A stretch of DNA of 64,000 nt from Bacillota bacterium. GTDB taxonomy: Bacteria; Bacillota; Clostridia; Christensenellales; SZUA-584. Each line of letters begins with the position of its first letter. Within the stretch, counting starts at the first letter, position 1. Where the stretch lies: assembly GCA_023410475.1 (NCBI GenBank), contig JAEYPS010000006.1, positions 149,073 through 213,072 of the forward strand, in the 5' to 3' direction. The notes beneath the pieces were generated by a model. The model did not search any database, was not told the origin of the DNA, and saw only the letters and a program-made list of their open reading frames with translations. This document shows positions 1 through 8,710 of the stretch, piece by piece. The position numbers and the translations under genes are program-made.

Positions 1-845
1 TTTTTGAAACTCTCCTTTATATCGTCGCGCCCGAGCGCAAACTCTACGGTAGCTTTCAAAAAGCCGAGCTTGTCGCCTACATCGTATCTCTTGCCCTCAA
101 ACTCGTACGCGTACATGCCCTGAGAGCCGCACAGCGTTTTAAGAGCGTCGGTAAGCTGTACCTCTTCGTTCTTGCCCGGCTTCTGATGCTGCAGTATCTC
201 AAATATCTCGGGCGTTATGATATATCGTCCGAGTATCGCTATGTCCGAGGGCGCATATTTCGCGAGAGGCTTTTCCACCATATCTATAACCTTGTGCAGC
301 TTGTATTCCCTTGACTTTACGGCAGGGTCTATTATCCCGTATCTTTCGATGTCCTCCAAGTCTACTCTTTGAACGCCGAGCACCGTCTTGTTATATTCCC
401 CGAACACCTCGATAAGCTGTCCTATCGCAGGCTTTTCAGAGATAACTATATCGTCTCCGAGCAGTACGGCGAACGGTTCGTTGCCGACGAACGCGCGGGC
501 GCAGCTTATAGCGTGCCCGAGGCCTTTGGCCTCCTTCTGCCTAACGTAATATACGTCTACGAGGTTGGATATATCCTCCACCATTGTCAGCAACGATGAT
601 TTGCCCTTGCGTTCGAGTTCCGATTCAAGCTCGTAAGATTTATCAAAATGGTCTTCTATATTTCTTTTGCCGCGGCCGGTTATTATAAGTATGCTCTCAA
701 TACCTGCGCTTATGGCTTCCTCCACGATATACTGTATAGTGGGCTTGTCCACTATCGGCAGCATCTCCTTGGGCTGAGCTTTTGTCGCCGGCAAAAATCT
801 CGTACCCAGTCCGGCAGCCGGTATGACCGCCTTTCGTATCTTCAC
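1..845 (-). CDS. galU: UTP--glucose-1-phosphate uridylyltransferase, 3' end outside window
   Basis: Makes UDP-glucose from UTP and glucose-1-phosphate for cell-surface polysaccharides. Translated from the complement, the protein begins VKIRKAVIPAAGLGTRFLPA, the nucleotidyltransferase signature GxGTRxLPxTK, followed by KEMLPIVDKP. Near the left edge it reads GKRYDVGDKLGFLKATVEFA, typical of the GalU C-terminus, so only a few residues are missing. The start is GTG (843-845) preceded by a GGAGG at good distance. It diverges from dinB; a TATAAT-like -10 lies at 887-892, but I find no convincing -35. Confidence 0.93.
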   Translation of the reverse strand, partial: MKIRKAVIPAAGLGTRFLPATKAQPKEMLPIVDKPTIQYIVEEAISAGIESILIITGRGKRNIEDHFDKSYELESELERKGKSSLLTMVEDISNLVDVYYVRQKEAKGLGHAISCARAFVGNEPFAVLLGDDIVISEKPAIGQLIEVFGEYNKTVLGVQRVDLEDIERYGIIDPAVKSREYKLHKVIDMVEKPLAKYAPSDIAILGRYIITPEIFEILQHQKPGKNEEVQLTDALKTLCGSQGMYAYEFEGKRYDVGDKLGFLKATVEFALGRDDIKESFK

Positions 846-991
846 CGCTTATCCTCCGTAAGTCTTAATCGTTTTTGTAATACATTATTATACTATACAG
901 ACAGCGTTTATTGTTTACATTTTTATGAACATTAAACGGATGAAATTTGCCGTCATGTAATATTTGCCCGCTTGTCCGCATAACATATACG

Positions 992-1021
992 TTGACAGAA
1001 CATGTGTTCGCGTCTTATAAT
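992..1021 (+). promoter_or_regulatory. dinB promoter, TTGACA-18-TATAAT
   Basis: A consensus -35 (992-997) and a consensus -10 (1016-1021) are separated by 18 bp. The spacer contains a LexA box and the predicted start point, near 1028, lies just before a second one. Confidence 0.85.
998..1009. promoter_or_regulatory. LexA (DinR) SOS box 1
   Basis: GAACATGTGTTC matches the Firmicutes LexA core GAAC-N4-GTTC exactly. It sits between the -35 and -10 of the dinB promoter, so bound LexA would block RNA polymerase. Confidence 0.88.
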
Positions 1022-1029
1022 ATTTATAA

Positions 1030-1041
1030 GAACATATGTTC
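1030..1041. promoter_or_regulatory. LexA (DinR) SOS box 2
   Basis: GAACATATGTTC is a perfect palindrome matching GAAC-N4-GTTC. Its centre is 32 bp (about three helical turns) from box 1, so two LexA dimers could bind the same DNA face. An ATG (1036) lies inside this box and is not the likely start of dinB. Confidence 0.88.
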
Positions 1042-1053
1042 TATTTGGGAGTT

Positions 1054-2295
1054 ATGGACAGAGTAGTATTGCACTGCGATCTTAATAACTTTTATGTGTC
1101 GGCGTCTTGCCTCAAACGGCCCGAGCTTGCCGGTATGCCCGTTGCCGTATGCGGCGACGTTGCCAAGCGCCACGGCATCATACTTGCCAAAAGCCAGACT
1201 GCCAAGCGCATGGGCATAAAGACAGGCCAGGCGCTGTGGCAGGCTTTCGCGCTTTGCCCAAACCTCATTACTATCGCCCCCGACTATCCGCTTTATATGC
1301 AGATGTCCGACACTGTAAAGGGCATATACGAGCGATATACCGGGCATATCGAGCCTTTCGGAATAGACGAATGCTGGCTCGACGTCACGCCGTTTTCGGG
1401 AGGCGCAAACTACGGCGAGCGCGTGGCTGACGAGATAAGAAAAACGGTCAGCAAGGAGACCGGTCTTACGATATCCGTGGGCGTTTCGTGGAACAAGGTG
1501 TTCGCCAAGCTCGGCAGCGACTACAAAAAACCCGACGCCGTAACGGTTATAAGCCGCGACAACTACCGTCAGCTCGTGTGGCCTCTTCCCGCCAGGGATC
1601 TTATGTATGTAGGCAGAGCCACGGGCGGAAGGCTGGTCCGCGCGGGCATAAACACCATAGGCGATATAGCGAACACCCCTATACCGCTGCTTAAGCTTTT
1701 GCTCGGAAAGAACGGAATCACGCTGCACAGCTTTGCGGCGGGCCAGGACGATTCTCCCGTAAAGAGCGTAGAGTATCAGCTGGGCGTCAAGGGCATAGGA
1801 AACAGCATGACGACAAGGCACGACCTTAAGAGCGACGAGGAGGTCTGGGAGGCGTTTTTGATACTGTCCGAGATGGTGGCGAAGCGCGCGAGAAAGAAGA
1901 TGCTTCAGGGCAAGGTAATCGCGATATGGCTTCGGGACAACGCTCTCGAATCCATAACAAGGCAGACAACGCTGCCGAGGGAAACGTATATCTCGGGTGA
2001 GATAGCGCGCCACGCGATGACGCTGTATAAAAACAACTGGGACGCGAGCCTTCGCCCTATACGCTCGATAGGCGTCCGAATAGCGAATCTCTCCGTTATA
2101 GACAGATATGTGCAGCTCTCGTTCTTCGACGTTGAGCGCGAGCGAGCACAGAGCCTCGAATTCGCAAAAGACGCTATAGTAAGCCGCTTCGGTCCCGACG
2201 CTGTCATAAGGGCTTCTCTGCTTAAGCCTCAGGTGTACGACCGCCACCCGAAGGAGATACACGACGTGCACCCGATGTCGTATTTCAGAACGTAA
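1054..2295 (+). CDS. dinB: Y-family DNA polymerase IV (translesion synthesis)
   Basis: Error-prone lesion-bypass DNA polymerase of the SOS response. The N-terminus VLHCDLNNFYVSASC carries the first catalytic Asp and the aromatic steric-gate region. The second acidic motif is GIDECWLDVT (SIDE in most family members), and SVGVSWNKVFAKLGSDYKKP is the conserved Y-family segment. At 413 aa the length is normal. An in-frame ATG 18 bp upstream lies within a LexA box and has no Shine-Dalgarno; ATG 1054 follows GGGAG at a rather short distance, so the start is probable rather than certain. The promoter carries two LexA boxes. It is the first plus-strand gene and converges on the HIT gene. Confidence 0.92.
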   Translation: MDRVVLHCDLNNFYVSASCLKRPELAGMPVAVCGDVAKRHGIILAKSQTAKRMGIKTGQALWQAFALCPNLITIAPDYPLYMQMSDTVKGIYERYTGHIEPFGIDECWLDVTPFSGGANYGERVADEIRKTVSKETGLTISVGVSWNKVFAKLGSDYKKPDAVTVISRDNYRQLVWPLPARDLMYVGRATGGRLVRAGINTIGDIANTPIPLLKLLLGKNGITLHSFAAGQDDSPVKSVEYQLGVKGIGNSMTTRHDLKSDEEVWEAFLILSEMVAKRARKKMLQGKVIAIWLRDNALESITRQTTLPRETYISGEIARHAMTLYKNNWDASLRPIRSIGVRIANLSVIDRYVQLSFFDVERERAQSLEFAKDAIVSRFGPDAVIRASLLKPQVYDRHPKEIHDVHPMSYFRT

Positions 2296-2316
2296 ATACG
2301 CAACTTATATCGCGTA

Positions 2317-2658
2317 TCAGCCGGGAGGCCACGCCATAGCGCGTCCGCCAAGCAGATGAAAGTGCAGATGGTGCACGGACTGCCCTCCGTCGCGTCCGGT
2401 GTTGACGACTATGCGAAAGCCGTTTTCAAGCTCAATCTCCGCGGCGAGCTTCTTCGCGACGCTCATTATATGCGAAAAGACGCTCATATCCTCCTCCGCC
2501 GTTTCCGCGACGGACGCTATGTGTTTTTTGGGGATTATGAGCACGTGCACCGGCGCTTTCTTGTCGATGTCATGGAACGCAAAAACGGTGTCGTCCTCAT
2601 AGACCTTTCCGCAAGGTATTACTCCCGCGGCTATTTTGCAGAACAGGCAATCGTTCAT
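2317..2658 (-). CDS. HIT family nucleotide-binding protein
   Basis: Histidine-triad hydrolase/transferase of the HINT branch, acting on nucleoside phosphoramidates or dinucleotides. The 113-aa protein starts NDCLFCKIAAG with the Cys4-Cys7 pair of zinc-binding HIT proteins and ends with the triad HLHFHLL (97-103). An AGGAGG ribosome-binding site precedes the ATG. It is the last gene of the run dnaJ-prmA-mtaB-HIT, 96 bp downstream of mtaB; the gap contains an imperfect GGAACG/CGTTCC hairpin (about 2701-2723). The physiological substrate cannot be told from sequence. Confidence 0.9.
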   Translation of the reverse strand: MNDCLFCKIAAGVIPCGKVYEDDTVFAFHDIDKKAPVHVLIIPKKHIASVAETAEEDMSVFSHIMSVAKKLAAEIELENGFRIVVNTGRDGGQSVHHLHFHLLGGRAMAWPPG

Positions 2659-2754
2659 ACAATACCTCCTTATATTCAGGGCTGTTCGGAAATGCTTTTT
2701 GGAACGGCACGAGGGTCGTTCCTTGCATTATGTTTTTTTACAACCCTTCGCTTA

Positions 2755-4017
2755 TTAAATTCCGTATATAACTTTATCTCGAACTTCCGTCAATGTAACG
2801 CTTTTAAGCTCGTTCTCTTCGGCCTTCGCTGCGACGCGCACATACCTCTCGGAATAACCCTCGAGGCAGCCCTTGAATGTTTGAGACTCCTGCTCAAACA
2901 GCACCTGCGCGCTTTGTCCTATCAGGCTCTCTATATACTTTTTCTCGAATATATCTCCCAGCGCTATAAGCTCGGCAGCCCTTTGCCTTGCCACATGTTT
3001 TGGCACCTTTGGCTGCATATCGTATGCTTTGGTTCCTTTTCTCGCCGAAAAGGGAAAAACGTGCACCCTTGAAAACTCTATGTTTTGCACAAAAGCTTTT
3101 GTCTCTTCGTGTTCTTCTTCCGTCTCGCCCGGAAAACCGGCTATTATATCGGTGGTTATCGCGGGGTTATCAAAGTGCTTGCGCAACAGTCTAACAAAAT
3201 CAGAATACTCTTCGGGAGTATACTTGCGGTTCATGCGTTTCAAAACGCTCCCGGACCCGCTCTGCAAGGACAGATGAAAATGCGCACACAGGTGTTTTGC
3301 CGCCGCCGCCTGCTCTATGAACTCACCGCCCAGCACTCCCGGTTCTATGGAACCGAGCCTTATCCTCACACCCGTTTTGTCGAGCCCGCGTATAACATCC
3401 CCCAGCGTAAGGCCCTTATCGTAATACGAAGCTATGTGTATACCTGTGAGCACTATCTCTTTAACGCCGTTTTCAAAAAGCAACTCCGTTTCTTTTACTA
3501 TATCCGCAAAGCTCCTCGAGCGCGAGCGTCCTCTCACATACGGTATTATGCAGTAGCTGCAAAAATTATCGCAGCCCTCCTGTATCTTCACTATGCCGCG
3601 CGTTCTGTCTCCCGACGCGCCTATGTCCATTGCTTCGAAGCCGCAGCCCTCAAGGCCGTGCGTCGCGTCTATGCGCTCCTCGCCGGATATCAGGCGTTCA
3701 GCAACCGTTATTATATTAGAACGCTCGTCTGTGCCTATTACAGCGCTTACCCCCTCCATTTCAAGGAGTTCGTCAGCCTGCTTTTGCGCCATGCAACCGG
3801 CGACTATCACCTTTCCCGTCGCAGAGGCGCGCCGTATCATCGCTCTCGATTTCTTGTCAGCAACGGCTGTGACCGTGCAGGTGTTTATCACGTTTATATC
3901 TGCGGGCTCTCCGAATTTTACCTCTGAATAGCCATTGCGTAAAAACAGCTGCCGCATAAACTCAGAGTCGTACGAGTTTACCTTGCAGCCAAGAGTGCAC
4001 AGCGCGACCGTTTTCAA
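2755..4017 (-). CDS. mtaB: tRNA (N6-threonylcarbamoyladenosine(37)-C2)-methylthiotransferase
   Basis: Radical SAM methylthiotransferase that converts t6A37 to ms2t6A37 in tRNAs reading ANN codons. The N-terminal MTTase domain has its three cluster cysteines (C11, C47, C75). The radical SAM cysteines are CDNFCSYC (C149, C153, C156), followed by IIPYVRGRSRS. A C-terminal TRAM-like region follows. At 420 aa it fits MtaB (YqeV) better than MiaB or RimO, and the position after dnaJ-prmA is the usual Firmicutes context for MtaB. Its start overlaps the prmA stop by 4 bp (ATGA type), so the two are translationally coupled. Confidence 0.93.
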   Translation of the reverse strand: MKTVALCTLGCKVNSYDSEFMRQLFLRNGYSEVKFGEPADINVINTCTVTAVADKKSRAMIRRASATGKVIVAGCMAQKQADELLEMEGVSAVIGTDERSNIITVAERLISGEERIDATHGLEGCGFEAMDIGASGDRTRGIVKIQEGCDNFCSYCIIPYVRGRSRSRSFADIVKETELLFENGVKEIVLTGIHIASYYDKGLTLGDVIRGLDKTGVRIRLGSIEPGVLGGEFIEQAAAAKHLCAHFHLSLQSGSGSVLKRMNRKYTPEEYSDFVRLLRKHFDNPAITTDIIAGFPGETEEEHEETKAFVQNIEFSRVHVFPFSARKGTKAYDMQPKVPKHVARQRAAELIALGDIFEKKYIESLIGQSAQVLFEQESQTFKGCLEGYSERYVRVAAKAEENELKSVTLTEVRDKVIYGI

Positions 4018-4949
4018 GCTCGCTCCTTTATGCGGGGATCTATGCGCACCGCCGCCGCTCTCCAGTCTCCCATTGCCATAGTTTCTATAACATCAAGCCC
4101 GTTTTCTTTGAGCGATTCGAGTACGTCCGTGAGCCTGTCCGCGATTATTCCGGAAATTACGTAGACCGCTCCGTGGTTCATATACGTTTTAACGTCTCTG
4201 TTGAGCCTTATTATGATGTCCGCGATGATATTTGCGGCTATGAGGTCATATTGTACACTGTCGGCGTTCGCGACAAGGTCGGACTGTCGGGCCTCAAACT
4301 CCCCTGCGCCGTTCGCCCTCGCGTTATCGAGCGCCACGTTAACGCTGACGCTGTCGTAATCGAGCGCGAGCACGCTGCCTGCGCCCAGCTTAGCGGCTGC
4401 TATTCCGAGTATTCCCGAGCCGCACCCCACGTCGAGAACACGATCGCCCTTATTGATATGCTTTTGAATAAGCTCGAGACACATCTTCGTGGTCTCGTGA
4501 ACGCCCGAGCCGAACGCCATGCCGGGGTCTATCTCTATAACGACTTCTCCGCGCTTCGCGCTGTAGTCTTCCCACGACGGTTTGACTATAATATTACCCG
4601 CGGCTTTAAACGTTGTGAAGTGTTTTTTGAAGTTCTCGTTCCAGTCGGTATCGGGTATCCTTGCGACGCTTACCTTCAGCGTTCCCGCGTCTGTTTCGGA
4701 TGTTTTCCTTATTATATCGAGGCTGTCCTTGATAGATTGAAGAGCCTTATCAAACCCATGCTCACCGTAGTACGCGGATACAGACACGCTTTGAAGCGAT
4801 GGCAGTAATGCGCAGTGCTCGTCGTGTTTCTGCAAGGCGACGCTGCCGCCCTCAATCTCCACGCCGCCCGCGCCCGTGTCTATAAGCGCGGACGACACTA
4901 TATCCGCGGCGTCTTCAGTTGTCTCTATAGAAACCTTGTTCCAGAACAT
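4014..4949 (-). CDS. prmA: Ribosomal protein L11 methyltransferase
   Basis: SAM-dependent enzyme that methylates ribosomal protein uL11. The class I methyltransferase glycine loop VLDVGCGSGILGIAAAKLGA lies in the C-terminal half, with the acidic ALDYDS at the end of strand 2 and ANIIADII in the catalytic-loop position. The N-terminal substrate-recognition domain and 311-aa length are typical. It begins directly after the dnaJ stop and overlaps mtaB, inside the conserved dnaJ-prmA-mtaB block of Firmicutes. Confidence 0.94.
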   Translation of the reverse strand: MFWNKVSIETTEDAADIVSSALIDTGAGGVEIEGGSVALQKHDEHCALLPSLQSVSVSAYYGEHGFDKALQSIKDSLDIIRKTSETDAGTLKVSVARIPDTDWNENFKKHFTTFKAAGNIIVKPSWEDYSAKRGEVVIEIDPGMAFGSGVHETTKMCLELIQKHINKGDRVLDVGCGSGILGIAAAKLGAGSVLALDYDSVSVNVALDNARANGAGEFEARQSDLVANADSVQYDLIAANIIADIIIRLNRDVKTYMNHGAVYVISGIIADRLTDVLESLKENGLDVIETMAMGDWRAAAVRIDPRIKERA

Positions 4950-6053
4950 TTAACTGCCCATTACCCTCTCGAAAAAGCTCTTCTTCTCTTTTGTGGACTT
5001 TTCAAACTCCCTCAGCATTGTCTTTTGTTTCTCGGTCAGCTTTTTGGGAACCTCAACGTTTACCTGCACATATAGGCTGCCCTTCTTTGTCGAATGCAGA
5101 TATTGTATGCCCTTATCTTTAAGCCTGAACACCGTTCCCGTCTGGGTGCCTTCGCTAATTTTATACTTTGCCTTGCCTTCGAGCGTGGGCACGACAAGCT
5201 CGGCGCCAAGCGCCGCCTGAGCGAACGAAACCGGCATCTCAAGATAAAGGTCATACCCGTCGCGCTTAAAAAACTTGTGAGGCTCAACGTAGATATATAT
5301 CTGAAGATCGCCCGTAGGGCCTCCTCGCTGCCCGGCGCCGCCTTCGCCCCTCAGTGTTATTATCTGAGCGTTGTCTATTCCGGCGGGTATATTGACCTTC
5401 ATTTTCTTTGGTTTTCTTAATATGCCTCTGCCTGAGCACTCCTGGCAGGGATCCTTTATTATAGTACCCTTGCCTCCGCAATCGGGACAGTCTATTATGT
5501 TTACAAAGTTGCCGAAAGCCGTGCTCCTCTGCTGCCTTAGCTGTCCGGTGCCTCCGCATGTCCCGCAGCGTTTTGGCTCGGTGCCCTCTTTCGCGCCTGT
5601 ACCGCCGCATGCTTCACATGTAACGTCTTTATTTAACTGTACCTCTCTTGACGTTCCAAAAGCTGCCTCTTCAAACGTTATGCGCATCTCCATCCTAAGG
5701 TCCGCGCCGCGCACAGGGCCGTTCCTTTGCCTCGCCGACCTTCCGCCGCCAAAGAACGAGTCGAATATATCACCGAAGCCGCCCATAAAATCTTCGAAGC
5801 CGCCAAAACCCATTCCCCCCGCGCCGTCGAACGCCGAGTGACCGAAGCTGTCGTACTGCCTTCTTTTGCCGTCGTCACTTAATACGGCGTACGCTTCGCT
5901 GGCCTCCTTAAACTTTTCTGCCGAACCCTCTTTATCTTCGTTTACATCGGGATGATATTGTTTCGCGAGCTTCCGGTACGCTTTTTTAATGTCCTCTGTT
6001 GAGGCGTCTTTTTTTACGCCCAGAACCTCGTAGTAGTCTCTCTTCTCCGCCAA
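4950..6053 (-). CDS. dnaJ: Chaperone protein DnaJ
   Basis: Hsp40 co-chaperone that stimulates DnaK ATPase and delivers clients. The J domain (about 1-70) has the HPD motif at residues 34-36. A Gly/Phe-rich linker follows (GGMGFGGFEDFMGGFGDIF), then four zinc-finger repeats CEACGGTG, CGTCGGTG, CPDCGGKG and CQECSGRG, then the C-terminal substrate-binding domains (367 aa). dnaK lies 141 bp upstream and two stable hairpins sit between them, so dnaJ expression may be tuned separately from dnaK. prmA starts immediately after the stop. Confidence 0.97.
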   Translation of the reverse strand: MAEKRDYYEVLGVKKDASTEDIKKAYRKLAKQYHPDVNEDKEGSAEKFKEASEAYAVLSDDGKRRQYDSFGHSAFDGAGGMGFGGFEDFMGGFGDIFDSFFGGGRSARQRNGPVRGADLRMEMRITFEEAAFGTSREVQLNKDVTCEACGGTGAKEGTEPKRCGTCGGTGQLRQQRSTAFGNFVNIIDCPDCGGKGTIIKDPCQECSGRGILRKPKKMKVNIPAGIDNAQIITLRGEGGAGQRGGPTGDLQIYIYVEPHKFFKRDGYDLYLEMPVSFAQAALGAELVVPTLEGKAKYKISEGTQTGTVFRLKDKGIQYLHSTKKGSLYVQVNVEVPKKLTEKQKTMLREFEKSTKEKKSFFERVMGS

Positions 6054-6090
6054 AATACCAGCACCGCCTAAAAAATATTTTTACGCTCTA

Positions 6091-6121
6091 AAAGCCAAAG
6101 CGACTTTTCCGCTTTGGCTTT
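6091..6121 (-). terminator. 12-bp perfect hairpin upstream of dnaJ
   Basis: AAAGCCAAAGCG pairs perfectly with CGCTTTGGCTTT around a 7-nt loop. No long U tract follows in the minus-strand RNA, so it may be a weak terminator, an mRNA stabiliser or a processing site between dnaK and dnaJ. Confidence 0.6.
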
Positions 6122-6136
6122 CGGGTTAATAGAGTG

Positions 6137-6162
6137 CCCCGAAAAGGAATTGCCTTTCGGGG
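6137..6162 (-). terminator. Hairpin downstream of dnaK
   Basis: CCCCGAAAAGG pairs with CCTTTCGGGG around a small loop with one bulged A. On the plus strand it is followed by TTTT; on the minus strand, the dnaK direction, there is no U run. It is the first of two hairpins in the dnaK-dnaJ gap. Confidence 0.6.
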
Positions 6163-6194
6163 TTTTATTAACACGCTATGTAAGCTATATTATT

Positions 6195-8045
6195 TTATTC
6201 TTGTTTCTTATCATCGTCAACAACTTCGTACTCCGCGTCGACGACGTCGTCGTTTTTCTGCTGCTCAGCTCCGCCAGTCTGGCCGCCCGCACCGGTGGCG
6301 TTGGCCTCGGCATTTGCCTGCTGGTATACCTTTCCAAACACATCGTACGACACCTGCGAGAGCTTTTCGGCGGCCGCTTTTATAGCAGCGCTGTCCGTGC
6401 CCGCAAGAGCGCTCCTTACGCTAGAAACCTCAGCCTCTATCTTGCCCTTGTCCTCGCTGCTTACCTTTTCACCGAGGTCTTTTAATGTCTTCTCGGTTTG
6501 GAATACGAGCGCGTCGGCGTTATTCCTTATCTCGACGTTCTCCTTTTCCTTTTTGTCCTCTTCGGCAAACCTCTCGGCGTCTTTTACGGCTTTATCGATA
6601 TCGTCCTTCGACATGTTCGTCGAGGCGGTTATAGTTACCTTCTGCTCGTTGCCCGTGCCTAAGTCTTTAGCCGATACGTGCACGATGCCGTTAGCGTCGA
6701 TATCAAACGTGACCTCTATCTGAGGCACGCCTCTGGGAGCGGGCGGTATACCGGTAAGGTTGAACCTTCCCAGTGTCTTGTTGTGCGCAGCCATTTCGCG
6801 CTCGCCCTGCAGCACGTGTATCTCGACGCTCGTCTGGCCGTCAGCCGCGGTTGAGAACACCTGGCTCTTCTTCGTGGGAATAGTGGTGTTCCTTTCGATA
6901 AGCTTCGTGGAAACGCCGCCCAGCGTCTCAATACCGAGCGAGAGCGGTGTAACGTCGAGCAGAACGATGTCGTTTACTTCTCCGCCTATGACGCCCGCCT
7001 GTATGGCGGCGCCTATCGCTACGCACTCGTCCGGGTTGATTCCCTTATACGGGTCTTTTCCGGTAAGCGACTTTACTTTGTCCTGAACGGCCGGTATCCT
7101 TGTGGAACCGCCGACAAGTATTATCTTGCTGAGATCAGCGGCCTTTACTCCCGCGTCCGCCATGGCCTTTTTCGTGGGCTCTACCGTCATTTCCACGAGG
7201 TCAGCCGTAAGCTCGTCAAACTTCGCCCTCGTCAGCGTCATATCGAGGTGCTTTGGTCCCGAAGCGTCGGCGGTGATGAACGGCAGGTTTATGTTCGCCT
7301 GAAGCACTCCCGAAAGCTCTACCTTCGCTTTTTCCGCGGCTTCCTTTATGCGCTGCATCGCCATCTTATCTTTTGAAAGATCTATTCCGCTCGACTTCTT
7401 GAACTCCGCGACAATATGGTGCATTACCTTCTCGTCGAAGTCGTCTCCGCCAAGGCGCGTGTTGCCGTTCGTTGCGAGCACCTCAAATACGCCGTCGCCG
7501 ATCTCGAGTATTGAAACGTCGAACGTTCCGCCGCCGAGGTCGTATACGAGTATTTTCTGGTCGACTTCCTTGTTAAGCCCGTACGCGAGCGAAGCCGCCG
7601 TTGGCTCGTTTATTATCCTTTGAACGTTAAGGCCTGCTATTTTGCCCGCGTCTTTTGTGGCCTGCCTCTGGCTGTCCGAAAAATATGCGGGGACTGTTAT
7701 AACAGCGTCCGTTACCGTTTCTCCGAGATAGCTTTCGGCGTCGGCTTTTAGCTTTTGCAGTATCATAGCCGATATCTCCTGCGGAGTATATGTTTTGCCT
7801 TCTATGTTTACCTTCCTGTCCGTGCCCATATCCCTTTTAATTGAGCTTATGGTCTTGTCAGGATTCGTTATCGCCTGGTTTTTAGCTACTTTGCCTACCA
7901 GCCTCTCGCCTGTGTTTGAAAACGCCACGACGGAAGGAGTCGTCCTGCTGCCTTCGGCGTTCGGTATAACTGTCGGCTCGCCGCCTTCCATGACGGCAAC
8001 GCACGAGTTTGTAGTTCCGAGGTCTATTCCGATTATTTTACCCAT
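6195..8045 (-). CDS. dnaK: Chaperone protein DnaK (Hsp70)
   Basis: ATP-dependent Hsp70 chaperone. The protein begins MGKIIGIDLGTTNSCVAVME, the phosphate-1 motif. Further signatures are VYDLGGGTFDVSIL, VGGSTRIPAVQ and the linker VLLDVTPLSLGIETLGG, followed by the beta-sandwich substrate domain and an acidic, Gly/Gln-rich tail ending DDDKKQE. The 616-aa length is typical of Gram-positive DnaK. It is third in the CIRCE-controlled hrcA-grpE-dnaK-dnaJ operon, 27 bp after grpE. Confidence 0.98.
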   Translation of the reverse strand: MGKIIGIDLGTTNSCVAVMEGGEPTVIPNAEGSRTTPSVVAFSNTGERLVGKVAKNQAITNPDKTISSIKRDMGTDRKVNIEGKTYTPQEISAMILQKLKADAESYLGETVTDAVITVPAYFSDSQRQATKDAGKIAGLNVQRIINEPTAASLAYGLNKEVDQKILVYDLGGGTFDVSILEIGDGVFEVLATNGNTRLGGDDFDEKVMHHIVAEFKKSSGIDLSKDKMAMQRIKEAAEKAKVELSGVLQANINLPFITADASGPKHLDMTLTRAKFDELTADLVEMTVEPTKKAMADAGVKAADLSKIILVGGSTRIPAVQDKVKSLTGKDPYKGINPDECVAIGAAIQAGVIGGEVNDIVLLDVTPLSLGIETLGGVSTKLIERNTTIPTKKSQVFSTAADGQTSVEIHVLQGEREMAAHNKTLGRFNLTGIPPAPRGVPQIEVTFDIDANGIVHVSAKDLGTGNEQKVTITASTNMSKDDIDKAVKDAERFAEEDKKEKENVEIRNNADALVFQTEKTLKDLGEKVSSEDKGKIEAEVSSVRSALAGTDSAAIKAAAEKLSQVSYDVFGKVYQQANAEANATGAGGQTGGAEQQKNDDVVDAEYEVVDDDKKQE

Positions 8046-8072
8046 GTTTGTTATCCTCCTATATAAAATATA

Positions 8073-8702
8073 TTATTTGTTTACTATAACCATGCTGTGT
8101 CTTATGATCCTGTCGTCCATCATATAGCCTTTTTGCGCCACCGCGGCGACAGTGCCCGGCGTTTGGTCTTCAGCAGTCTCAATCTGCTGTATCGCCTGAT
8201 GCACGTTTGGGTCGAATTCGCAGCCGAGCGCCGGAATCTCCTTTACGCCTATACACGCAAGTATATCCGACAGCTGCTTATATACCATTAAAACTCCCTT
8301 TTCAACAGAGTTATCGCTGTTCTCGTCAACATGCTCAAGCGCTCTCTCAAGATTATCGACCACAGGCAGAATTTTTTCTATCACGTCGCACGAGCCCGCT
8401 TTCATAGCCTGAGACGTCAGTGCCTGATTGCGTTTCTTGTAGTTGTTATAGTCGCTGAACGTACGCTGATAGCTGTCCCTGAACGAATCCCTCTCCTCTA
8501 TCGCCTGCGCGAGCGCCTTTTCAAGCCTCGCCGTTTCTTTGCTGCCGCTGCCTTTTCCTTTGCCGGTTTCTTTAACGCTAGCCTCATTGCCGTACGTATC
8601 GTCCGCCTCTGCCCTTATTTCCTCCTGATCGACGGCATTTTCTTTATCGTACTCCGATTGAGGATGCTGACCCGCGTTTCTGTTTCCATTCATGTCAATC
8701 AC
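8073..8702 (-). CDS. grpE: Nucleotide exchange factor GrpE
   Basis: Releases ADP from DnaK. The first ~60 residues are acidic and poorly conserved, then comes a long coiled coil (EKALAQAIEERDSFRDSYQR) and the conserved core YNNYKKRNQ and VIEKILPVVDNLERALEH. The C-terminal beta domain has NPNVHQAI-like FDPNVHQAIQQIET and VAQKGYMMDDRIIRHSMVIV. Length 209 aa. It lies 8 bp after hrcA and 27 bp before dnaK. Confidence 0.95.
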   Translation of the reverse strand: MIDMNGNRNAGQHPQSEYDKENAVDQEEIRAEADDTYGNEASVKETGKGKGSGSKETARLEKALAQAIEERDSFRDSYQRTFSDYNNYKKRNQALTSQAMKAGSCDVIEKILPVVDNLERALEHVDENSDNSVEKGVLMVYKQLSDILACIGVKEIPALGCEFDPNVHQAIQQIETAEDQTPGTVAAVAQKGYMMDDRIIRHSMVIVNK

Positions 8703-8710
8703 CGCCTTTT

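Noticed and set aside
1024..2271. A 415-codon open frame on the minus strand across dinB
   Set aside because: It is antisense to dinB, its product is rich in Tyr/Arg/Ala without any family motif, and it has no ribosome-binding site.
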